Positions 15,400-22,942 of a stretch of DNA of 64,000 nt are shown piece after piece; the first letter of the stretch is position 1, and each line of letters opens with the position of its first letter. The position numbers and the translations under genes were made by a program. This stretch comes from Microbacterium maritypicum (GTDB lineage: Bacteria > Actinomycetota > Actinomycetes > Actinomycetales > Microbacteriaceae). The DNA lies in NCBI RefSeq assembly GCF_008868125.1, contig NZ_WAAQ01000002.1, positions 62,001 through 126,000 on the forward strand. The letters are read 5' to 3'. Below the pieces are notes generated by a model. It was not told the DNA's origin, made no database searches, and saw only the letters and a list, made by a program, of their open reading frames with translations.

Positions 15400-16200
15400 A
15401 TGACTTCCGAACCCCGCATCCTGCCGCTCCCCGGCTCCGGCGCCCATCTCGTCGTCGGTGCCGACGGTCGCCCCCGGATCCGCCTGCGCACCGGACGATT
15501 CGCCCTGGTCGACGCGCCGCCCGCAGAGCTGTTCGGCGCCCTCGGGAGCGACGCCGAGGGCGATGCCGCTGTCACCCTCGACCGCGTCACCCGTGAGGTG
15601 CAGGAGCGCGAGGCTGCCGACGCGCTGCGCCGATGGCCGGTGGATCGCCGTGCCGTCTGCCTCATCGGCACCGGCCCGTTCGTGGACGAGCTGGAGCGCA
15701 TGCTCGCGGGCTGGGGCGCCCAGGTCACCGTCGTGGACACCGCGTCGGAACCGGTGGACGACGCCGCCCTCGTGATCGCCTACGCCGAGGGTGCGCACGA
15801 TCGTCGACGATGGGCCGCCCTCGATCTTCTTCCGCAACGCGGAATCGCCTGGCTCCGCGTCCACAGGGAGGGCGAGAGCATCCTGATCGATCCGCTCGCG
15901 ATCGATGCGAGCGACCCGACCTCCAGCCAGGTGGCCACACGGCGGCTGGCGGCCAGCAGTGCGCCGGCGTCGAGCGAGGCCTGGCAGCACGCGGGTCCGC
16001 CTGCCGCCGTCCCCGTCGACGACGCGACCAGGGTGCTCGCCCTCGCCCGAACGTTGCACGTGATCCTCGCCTGGGCGCAGGGCGGTGCGGAACTCGACCG
16101 CCTGCGCACGACCCTCTGGAAGCTGGTTCCGGCGACCGGCGCCGTCAGCGAGCACACGGTGCTCCCCTTCCCCGCGGCCCCGCGCCGGGTGCTCCGATGA
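15400..16200 (+). CDS. E1/ThiF-like cyclodehydratase partner protein (TOMM C protein)
   Basis: A 266-residue protein resembling the bacteriocin-type partner proteins of YcaO enzymes. The N-terminal 95 residues look like the peptide-clasp (RRE-like) region: RIRLRTGRFALVDAPPAELFGALG, then a helix-turn segment with ALRRWPVDRRAV. A Rossmann-like part follows, VCLIGTGPFVDELERMLAGWGAQVTVVD, without the Cys or ATP residues of true E1 enzymes. The tail SEHTVLPFPAAPR is typical of TOMM partner proteins. In the family it binds the leader peptide and presents it to YcaO. It is the first enzyme gene after the precursor, and its stop overlaps the next start (ATGA). Confidence 0.78.
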   Translation: MTSEPRILPLPGSGAHLVVGADGRPRIRLRTGRFALVDAPPAELFGALGSDAEGDAAVTLDRVTREVQEREAADALRRWPVDRRAVCLIGTGPFVDELERMLAGWGAQVTVVDTASEPVDDAALVIAYAEGAHDRRRWAALDLLPQRGIAWLRVHREGESILIDPLAIDASDPTSSQVATRRLAASSAPASSEAWQHAGPPAAVPVDDATRVLALARTLHVILAWAQGGAELDRLRTTLWKLVPATGAVSEHTVLPFPAAPRRVLR

Positions 16201-17198
16201 CCCCGCCGCGTGACGCCCGCCTCCACACCGTCGTCGCGGATGACGGCGCCCTGTTGCGCGGCTGGGCCTGGGAGCCCGCCGAGCCTCGGGGCGTGGTGAT
16301 CATCCGCACGCCCTACGGGGCCTGGCGTCACGGCGACACCGCTCGCGCGTGGACCGGCCGGGGCTACCGCTGCGTGATCCACGACGTGCGCGGGCGACAC
16401 TCATCCGACGGCGAATGGCACCCCTACCTCGCGGAACGCAGCGACGGACGCGCGGTGGTCGAGGCGGTCAGGGCCGAGAACCCCGGGCTCCCCCTCGTGC
16501 TGTCCGGCGGCTCGTACGCCGCGCACACCGCGCTCGAAGCCGCCAGGGCCGCCGACGTCGACGCGCTGGTGCTCCTGGTCCCCGCGCTCGGACTCGCCGA
16601 GACCGCCTGGGACGAGAACGGGCGCCCCCACCTGCGCCACCGGATCGGGTGGTGGCACCAGCACGGCCGGGGAGCGCGCTCCCAGCCGCCGCTGACCGAT
16701 GAGGAGCTCGCGGCACGCGTCGCGTGGGCGACCGAGGTCGGCGTGCACCGGGCTGCCGAGGAGTGGGGCTGGTCGCGCGTGGCACTGTCCGGGTGGCGAC
16801 GACTCTGGTCCGCCCCGGCCGTCGACCTGGACCGTGCGTACGGCGCGCTTCGTGCGCCGCTGCTGCTGATCCGCGGCGATCACGACTTCTTCTTCGCGGA
16901 TGCCGGTCGGCTCGCTGCCGCCTGGCGAGGGCCCGTCCACCTGGTCGACGGTCCGTGGGGGCACCGGCTCGCGGCGGACATCGACGACGACGAGGTCCGC
17001 TCCCGGTTGCGCCGCGCAGGCGGCATCGGACGCGTGCTCGATTCCTGGCTCGCCGAGAACGGGCTGCCAGCGGAGGAGTCGGCGCCCGTGTCCGCGCCGG
17101 CATCCACCGCGCGCGAGCAGGGTCCGCCCGGGCTCCGCCGCACCCGATCCGCCTTCGAACCCGACACCGGTCGCTGGCGATACGAGAGGACAGCATGA
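16197..17198 (+). CDS. CocE/NonD-type (S15) hydrolase
   Basis: A 333-residue alpha/beta hydrolase of the Xaa-Pro dipeptidyl-peptidase/CocE superfamily. RTPYG and HDVRGRHSSDG are signature N-terminal motifs, the nucleophile is the Ser of GGSYAAH near residue 105, the Asp is in IRGDHDFF and the His in DGPWGHRL. The last 60 residues are Pro/Ala/Arg-rich and extend past the hydrolase core. Members hydrolyse X-Pro peptides, esters or amides. In this operon it is a candidate for leader or follower removal; the ENPFD end of the peptide contains a Pro. It overlaps the flanking genes by four bases on each side, so a role in maturation is likely but not proven. Confidence 0.8.
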   Translation: MTPPRDARLHTVVADDGALLRGWAWEPAEPRGVVIIRTPYGAWRHGDTARAWTGRGYRCVIHDVRGRHSSDGEWHPYLAERSDGRAVVEAVRAENPGLPLVLSGGSYAAHTALEAARAADVDALVLLVPALGLAETAWDENGRPHLRHRIGWWHQHGRGARSQPPLTDEELAARVAWATEVGVHRAAEEWGWSRVALSGWRRLWSAPAVDLDRAYGALRAPLLLIRGDHDFFFADAGRLAAAWRGPVHLVDGPWGHRLAADIDDDEVRSRLRRAGGIGRVLDSWLAENGLPAEESAPVSAPASTAREQGPPGLRRTRSAFEPDTGRWRYERTA

Positions 17199-18598
17199 CC
17201 GCGCACGACACCCTCGACCACGCCCCCGACCGCGCGACGCTCCCGGCCGAGTCGCTGGTCGATGCGGAGACCGGCATCATCCGTTCCGTGCGGGAGGTGC
17301 CCCACCCGGTCGGCGCCCCGCACCGATACCTGGCGCTGACGGCATCCGTCGCCGACGCGCGCATGCTGGGCGAGTGGCCCGCCGACCGGGTCTCCCTCGG
17401 TACGTCGTTCGGCGACCCCGCTCAGGCACGCATCGCCGCGATCGGCGAGGGGGTGGAACGGTACTGCGGCAACTGGCTGCCCGATGTGCTCCCTCGCGAC
17501 GAGCTGCGCGTCGCCACCGCGCAGGAGCTGCGCGCCGAAGGGGAGAGCGTCATCGACGAGGACGATCTCCCGCGTTTCGCCGACTGGCAGCTCACGCGCC
17601 CCGGCTTCCCCTATCAGCGGCTGCTTCCCTCGACGCCGACGCTCTGGGCGCGCTGCGAAGACCTCGACGGCGGCTCGGTGTGGATGCCGGACGCGCTCGT
17701 GCACCTGAACTGGCGGCAGTCGCGCTTCCGCTCGCTGCCGCGGACGCACCACCTGAACTATGCGGGCATCGCCACCGGGGCGGGTTTCGACGACGCCCGC
17801 GACCGCGGGGTGATCGAGGTGATCGAGCGGGATGCGCTCGAGGTGTGGTGGCACCTCGACGGGCCGACGTTCGGCATCGACCCGGCAACGGTCCCCGGTC
17901 TTCTCGACGATCTGCGAGGCAGCAGCCTGCGCGTGTGGCTGGTGGCGATGCCCTCGGAGTTCGCCCCGGCGATCGGCGCGCTCGTGCACGACGAGGAGCG
18001 CGGGCTCTACGCAGCCGGCTTCTCGGCCGCGCTCGATCCGGCACGCGCGGCGCGGAAGGCGGTGCTCGAAGCCGTGCACACCTGGATCTACACGCAGGGC
18101 TGCACGACGGCGGACGGATGGGTGTTCCGTGCGGTCGCCGAGGGGTTGATGGCGAAGGGCCTGACCCTCGACTTCCGCCCAGACGCCGGCTACACGGCCG
18201 CTGCGGGGTCGCAGTTCGAGAACGTGATCGACCTCGGAGCGCACGTGCAGGTGTGGCTCGATCCGGCCGTGCACGACCAGGCGCGTCGATTCCGTGCGCC
18301 CGCGCAGGGGGTGCATCCGCTGAGCACGATGAGCCCGGTGACGATGGACGAGGTGTACGCGCGCCTGCACGCTCGTGGACACCGCGTGCTCACGCGCGAC
18401 CTCACGACCACCGATGTGCGCCGGACCGCCCTGCGCGTGGTGCGCTCGATCGTGACGGGGCTCGTGCCCAACGCTCCGGCGGCGTTCTCGTACCTCGGGA
18501 TGCCGCGGTTCCGTGAGGCGGCGGAGGATCGCGGCTGGCGCGCGACGTGGACCGGGGCTCCGGAGGACTTCACGCTCCTCCCGGCCCCGCACATGTGA
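17195..18598 (+). CDS. YcaO-domain cyclodehydratase
   Basis: A 467-residue YcaO enzyme. ATP/Mg2+-site motifs are visible: GEGVERY (84-90, the SExxER region), GAGFDDARDRGVIEVIERDA (about 196-214, with Glu 208 and Glu 211) and RKAVLEAVHTW (about 287-297). The C-terminus ends LLPAPHM with only two prolines, shorter than the PxPxP tail of some YcaO proteins. In azol(in)e biosynthesis YcaO uses ATP to activate a backbone amide so that a Ser, Thr or Cys side chain cyclises. Here only Ser is available in the precursor. The start has AGAGGA five bases upstream and overlaps the hydrolase stop. A thioamidating or amidine-forming role is an alternative for YcaO, but the E1-like and SagB-type partners favour azoles. 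Confidence 0.88.
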   Translation: MTAHDTLDHAPDRATLPAESLVDAETGIIRSVREVPHPVGAPHRYLALTASVADARMLGEWPADRVSLGTSFGDPAQARIAAIGEGVERYCGNWLPDVLPRDELRVATAQELRAEGESVIDEDDLPRFADWQLTRPGFPYQRLLPSTPTLWARCEDLDGGSVWMPDALVHLNWRQSRFRSLPRTHHLNYAGIATGAGFDDARDRGVIEVIERDALEVWWHLDGPTFGIDPATVPGLLDDLRGSSLRVWLVAMPSEFAPAIGALVHDEERGLYAAGFSAALDPARAARKAVLEAVHTWIYTQGCTTADGWVFRAVAEGLMAKGLTLDFRPDAGYTAAAGSQFENVIDLGAHVQVWLDPAVHDQARRFRAPAQGVHPLSTMSPVTMDEVYARLHARGHRVLTRDLTTTDVRRTALRVVRSIVTGLVPNAPAAFSYLGMPRFREAAEDRGWRATWTGAPEDFTLLPAPHM

Positions 18599-18606
18599 GG
18601 TCGGCC

Positions 18607-19629
18607 ATGAGCCCATCGATCAGCGCACTCCCGGGTCTTCCCGCCCCGCTCGACGAGGCGCCGACGTCGCGCATGCCCGCGGGTCCGTTGCCGCCGGGGC
18701 CGCGGACGAACGCCTGGCACCGCACCGGCGCCGTGGCGGATGAACCCCACCGGGGTGTGCGGGAGCTCGTGGATGCCCTCTGGCACCCGGGGCGGTTCCA
18801 TCGGAGTGCGGACGGGCTGAGCACACGCATCCGTCAGCGTCCTGTCCCGTCGGCCGGGGCGTGCTACCCGGTGCAGACGCACCTGATGGACAGGTCCGGC
18901 ACGCACTGGGCGGTCGATCACGAGGAGGGCATCTTCCGCCGTCGCGACCTCGCCGCCGATCGTGCGGACGGGTGGCCATCGCCCGCCGCGGACGACGGCA
19001 TCGCGCGCGTGGTGTTCACGGTGCTGCCCGGTCGGTCCTTCGGTCGCTACCGGCATCGGGCGTGGCCGCTGTGGATCGCCGATGCCGCCTACGCGGTCGC
19101 CGCCGTGCTCTTCCTGCTGGGGGTGCAGGCCGGACCGGTGGAGGTCGGCCCCTCGACCCGGCTCCGGTCTCTGCTCGGGGTGCCTCGCGCGACGGATGCC
19201 GATGCCTGGATCCGTCGCGGGCTCGCGCCGGAGATCCCGCTCGCTGCGATCGAGATCCCCCACGACCCGGCGCCGGATCCCGCGGCTCGTCGTGCTCTCG
19301 GAGCCCGGCGCTCGCCCGCGACCGCGGAGTTCGGTGCCCGGATCGGCGGCACGCCCGCTCCCGCGATCGAGCGCATCGAGAGAGCTTCCGGGCAGTCCTG
19401 GGTGCGCGGGGCGACCGAGGTCCGCTCCTGGTCGGTGCCGGTCACGGCCCCTTCGACCGTCGTCGGCGCCGCGCTCTGGAGCGCCCATCTCGACGCGGCT
19501 CGCCTCTGCTACGAGGCCGCGCTCCTCGGAGACAGGGGCACCCGCCCCGTCTCCGGCTTCTCTGCGACCGGTGACCGGTGGATCCTCCATGCGCTCGCCT
19601 TCCTCGACTCTCCCGGAGGTGCACGATGA
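18607..19629 (+). CDS. SagB/McbC-type FMN azoline dehydrogenase
   Basis: A 340-residue nitroreductase-fold protein. The family signature RQRPVPSAGACYPVQTHL (about residues 77-94) matches the R..PS.GA.YP.E element that binds FMN in SagB/McbC dehydrogenases. YRHRAWPLWIADAAYA (about 145) matches the second conserved region near the flavin. These enzymes oxidise oxazolines or thiazolines made by YcaO to aromatic azoles. Its ATG follows the YcaO stop by eight bases with GAGG in front, and its stop overlaps the ABC exporter start. The N-terminal 60 residues are Pro-rich and poorly conserved in appearance. Confidence 0.82.
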   Translation: MSPSISALPGLPAPLDEAPTSRMPAGPLPPGPRTNAWHRTGAVADEPHRGVRELVDALWHPGRFHRSADGLSTRIRQRPVPSAGACYPVQTHLMDRSGTHWAVDHEEGIFRRRDLAADRADGWPSPAADDGIARVVFTVLPGRSFGRYRHRAWPLWIADAAYAVAAVLFLLGVQAGPVEVGPSTRLRSLLGVPRATDADAWIRRGLAPEIPLAAIEIPHDPAPDPAARRALGARRSPATAEFGARIGGTPAPAIERIERASGQSWVRGATEVRSWSVPVTAPSTVVGAALWSAHLDAARLCYEAALLGDRGTRPVSGFSATGDRWILHALAFLDSPGGAR

Positions 19630-21260
19630 TGATCGTCCCCGAGCTGTGGCGCGAGGCGCGACGGCATCCCTGGCTCCTGACCGGGAGCATCCTGTTCCTG
19701 CTCCTCGTGTTCGCCACGCACCTCCTGCAGGCGTTCGCGCTCGCCTGGTCGCTCGCGGCTTTCGTGCGCGGCGACGCAGCGGGGGCCGTGGGAGGCATCG
19801 GCGCGATACTCGCGATCGGGCTCCTGCGGATGCTGCTGACGCTCGTGCAGGGTGATGTCGCCTCCCGCCTGGGCGGAAGGGTGAGAGAAGACCTGCGGGG
19901 CGCGGCGGTCGCGGCAGTCCTCGTACCCGAACGGCTGCACGACGCCCGCCTCCGCGACGGTTCGACCCAGCTGGCACTCGGCGACGGCATCGACGGCACC
20001 GACGCCTACGTGTCGAAGTACATCCCTGCCGTGATACAGCTCGTCGTCGGCAGCGTGGTCGCGGTGTGCCTGGTCGCGGTGCTGTCACCCCTGATCGCGC
20101 TGTGCGTCGCCGCAGGGATCCTGCTCGCGGTGCTGGGCCCTCTGCTGTGGAAGCGGATGCTCGCCCGGCGCGGATTCGAGCACTGGGACAGCTACGAGAC
20201 TCTCAGCGGCGACCTGCTCGAGGCGCTCCGGGGCATGTCGACGCTGCGTGCGCTGGGCGACGTGCCGGCCACGCGTTCGCGCCTGCACACCAGGTCGGAG
20301 GCACTGCGGGCGGCCACCGAACGCGTGATGCGGTCATCGCTCGCGGAGACCGCCATCACCGACTTCGCCGTGCAGGCGGGAGTGGTGATCGCCGCCGGGC
20401 TCGCGGTCGTCTCCGTCATGACCGGGCAGCCGCCGGCCGTCGAGGTCTACGCGCTGCTGCTGCTCTCCTCGGAGGCGTTCCGTCCCGTGCGCGAGCTCTC
20501 CCGCCACTGGCACGCCGGATTCCTCGGGCTCACGGCCGTTCCGGGCCTCGCCGCGCTCGGGGCGTTCCGCCGGTCACCCGCAGCTGCGACGGAGCGCGAG
20601 ACGACACCGGCGACCTCCGCCGACGTGCTCCGCGTCTCCGGGCTCTCCTACCGCTACCCCGACGCCGATCACGATGTGCTCCGCGGCGTCGAGCTTCACG
20701 CCGAGCGCGGCCAGGTGCATGCGATCGCCGGCCCGTCCGGCGCCGGCAAGTCCACCCTCTTCGACCTCGTGCTCGGCTTCCTGCCGGCCACGGCGGGCAC
20801 GGTTGAGCTCGACGGGCGTGCGCTGCACCCGAGCGACGTGGCCGTGGTCTCGCAGCGGCCGGTCCTGTTCGCCGGAACCATCAGGGAGAACGTCGATCTG
20901 TTCGACGCCGGGCAGGAGGCGTTGGAACGCGCGTGCGCGGCGGCAGGGGTGCTCGATGAGATCCGAGTGATCCCGGGAGGCTTCGACGCGATGGTGGCCG
21001 AGGCGGGGACGAGCCTGTCCGGCGGGCAGCGGCAGCGCCTCGCCCTCGCCAGGGCGCTGCTCGCCCACCGCCCTGTGCTGCTCGTGGACGAGCCGACCAG
21101 CGCCCTCGACGACCGCAGTGCCCTGACCGTGGCCGAGACGCTCGAACGCGTCGCCGCAGAGAGGATCGTGCTCATGATCAGCCACCGTCCCGAGGCCCTG
21201 GCCCGGGCCGCCGACGTGCGGGTGCTCCGCGACGGAGTGCTCGTGGACGAGACCTCATGA
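19626..21260 (+). CDS. ABC exporter half-transporter, subunit 1
   Basis: A 544-residue fusion of a six-helix type I exporter domain (about 1-320) and an ATPase domain with Walker A GPSGAGKST, signature LSGGQRQRLALARALL, Walker B VLLVDEPTSALDD and the H-loop His of ISHRP. ATGATG offers two possible starts; the first overlaps the dehydrogenase stop. Arranged head to tail with a second half-transporter (ATGA overlap), it should form a heterodimer that exports the mature peptide or an intermediate. The domain order resembles CydDC/LapB-type exporters without a peptidase C39 domain, so leader cleavage must be done by another protein. Confidence 0.88.
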   Translation: MMIVPELWREARRHPWLLTGSILFLLLVFATHLLQAFALAWSLAAFVRGDAAGAVGGIGAILAIGLLRMLLTLVQGDVASRLGGRVREDLRGAAVAAVLVPERLHDARLRDGSTQLALGDGIDGTDAYVSKYIPAVIQLVVGSVVAVCLVAVLSPLIALCVAAGILLAVLGPLLWKRMLARRGFEHWDSYETLSGDLLEALRGMSTLRALGDVPATRSRLHTRSEALRAATERVMRSSLAETAITDFAVQAGVVIAAGLAVVSVMTGQPPAVEVYALLLLSSEAFRPVRELSRHWHAGFLGLTAVPGLAALGAFRRSPAAATERETTPATSADVLRVSGLSYRYPDADHDVLRGVELHAERGQVHAIAGPSGAGKSTLFDLVLGFLPATAGTVELDGRALHPSDVAVVSQRPVLFAGTIRENVDLFDAGQEALERACAAAGVLDEIRVIPGGFDAMVAEAGTSLSGGQRQRLALARALLAHRPVLLVDEPTSALDDRSALTVAETLERVAAERIVLMISHRPEALARAADVRVLRDGVLVDETS

Positions 21261-22942
21261 CCTCGTCGGCAGGCATCCTCGCCCGGTTGCTTCCGCCGCT
21301 GCGACCGGAATGGCGACGCATCCTCGGCAGCTATCTGATCGCCACCACGAGCCTGTGCGCCCTCGCGGCCATCGGGGTGCTCACCGCCCTCGGTGTGGGC
21401 GGGGCCGTCGTGCACGCGGAGTGGCCGCCGGTCGGCTGGTGGCTCGCGCTCGGCGCCCTCGTGCTGCTGCGCACGTTCCTCACCTGGCGCGAGATGGACG
21501 TCTCGCACGCCCTCGCCTACCGGGTGCTCGCCCGGTTGCGGATGGCGCTGTTCGACGCCTACGCACGCAGCGTTCCCGGGCGCCGACGGGAGCACTCCGG
21601 GCGTGCGGCATCCGTGGCGATGACCGACATCGAGAAGCTGGAGTTCTTCTACGCGCATACCGTCGCTCAGATCGGCGCCGCGCTCACGCTGTTCGCCGGA
21701 GCGCTGGTGTGCGCGTTCCTCGTGATGCCGATGGCGGGGGCCGTGATGCTCGGTGGAGCGGCGGCGGTCGCCCTCACTGCCGGGGCCGGAGCGGGTCCTG
21801 CGCGACGGATCGGTGCGCGCGAACAGCGGGAGCGGGAGGAGCAGTCCGAACGGCTGGTCGACGCGCTCGGTGCGCTGCGCGAGATCCTCGCCTACGGCCT
21901 GCAGGATCGGGTGGTGCGCGAGGCCGTCGCGGGAACGCGGAGGTCGGCGCGCATCAGCCGCCGGCGCGAGGCCATCGCCCACCTCGTCGACGGGATGCGC
22001 GAGCTGATCCTCACCGCCGTCGTGATCGGCGTGATCGCGGCGACCCTGGCTCTCGACGGCACGGTCGGGGGCGCACAGGCCGCGCTGCTGCCCGCCGTGA
22101 TCGCACTCGCCGTGGCCGGAGTCGCCGCGGTCGCGGATGCCGCGCACACCGTGTCCGAGCTGCATCCGCTGATCGCCAGTGCCGCTCGCGTGGGTGCGGG
22201 GCTCGACCGCCCACCGGTGGTGTCGCCGGTCGATCGTCCGCTGCCGCTGCCCGACGGTCCGCTTGGCGTGCGCTTCGAGAAGGTGTCGTTCTCGTACGAC
22301 GACCGCACGGAGGTGCTGCACGGCTGGTCGATCGACGTCGATCCCGGGGAGCACGTCGGGCTCGCGGGGCCGTCCGGAGCCGGCAAGAGCACGGTCATCG
22401 CGCTCGCGGCGCGGCTGTGGGATCCCGCTGCGGGCACGGTCGCGCTCGTCGATGCCGCAGGTCTCGCGTACCCCCTCGGCCGCATCCGTGACGACGATCT
22501 CCGCCGGACCGTGGCCGTGGTGGAGCAGGATGCGCGACTCTTCCACGGCACCGTGCGCGACAACCTCGTGCGCGGCGCCGACGCCCGCACCGACGAGGAG
22601 CTGCGTCGCGCGCTCACGCGGGTGGGCGCCGACGGCTGGATCACCCTCGACGACGACCTCGGCGAGCACGGGGTGCGTCTTTCCGGTGGTCAGCGTGCGC
22701 GGCTGGCGCTGGCTCGTGCGCTGTGCCGGGAGCCGAGGGTGCTCATCGTCGACGAGATCACCGCGAGCCTGGATGCCGAGTCGGAGCGCATCATCTCCGA
22801 CGTGCTCGAAGACTTCGACGGGACGGTCATCGCCGCCTCCCACCGGCGGGAGACGCTGGGGAGATTCGGACGGGTGGTCGGTGTGGAGAGAGAAGGTGTG
22901 GAGCGCGAGGAGGCTGCGGCTACAGCCGGTCCACTCCGGTGA
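21257..22942 (+). CDS. ABC exporter half-transporter, subunit 2
   Basis: A 561-residue transmembrane plus ATPase fusion and the partner of the preceding gene. Walker A is GPSGAGKST, the signature LSGGQRARLALARALC and the Walker B segment VLIVDEITASLDAE with the catalytic Glu present; the D-loop is SLDAE rather than ALDD. The H-loop His is in AASHRRE. One of the two composite ATP sites may be less active than the other, as in other heterodimeric exporters. It is the last gene of the peptide operon. Its 3' end overlaps the convergent helicase gene by 23 bases, and no terminator is visible. Confidence 0.88.
   Translation: MTSSAGILARLLPPLRPEWRRILGSYLIATTSLCALAAIGVLTALGVGGAVVHAEWPPVGWWLALGALVLLRTFLTWREMDVSHALAYRVLARLRMALFDAYARSVPGRRREHSGRAASVAMTDIEKLEFFYAHTVAQIGAALTLFAGALVCAFLVMPMAGAVMLGGAAAVALTAGAGAGPARRIGAREQREREEQSERLVDALGALREILAYGLQDRVVREAVAGTRRSARISRRREAIAHLVDGMRELILTAVVIGVIAATLALDGTVGGAQAALLPAVIALAVAGVAAVADAAHTVSELHPLIASAARVGAGLDRPPVVSPVDRPLPLPDGPLGVRFEKVSFSYDDRTEVLHGWSIDVDPGEHVGLAGPSGAGKSTVIALAARLWDPAAGTVALVDAAGLAYPLGRIRDDDLRRTVAVVEQDARLFHGTVRDNLVRGADARTDEELRRALTRVGADGWITLDDDLGEHGVRLSGGQRARLALARALCREPRVLIVDEITASLDAESERIISDVLEDFDGTVIAASHRRETLGRFGRVVGVEREGVEREEAAATAGPLR

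Noticed and set aside
15216..22942. Lanthipeptide, lasso peptide or thiopeptide cluster
   Set aside because: No LanM/LanB/LanC, no B1/B2/C lasso proteins and no thiopeptide cyclase are present. YcaO, E1-like and SagB-type genes fit a linear azol(in)e peptide, and the precursor has no Cys or Thr.
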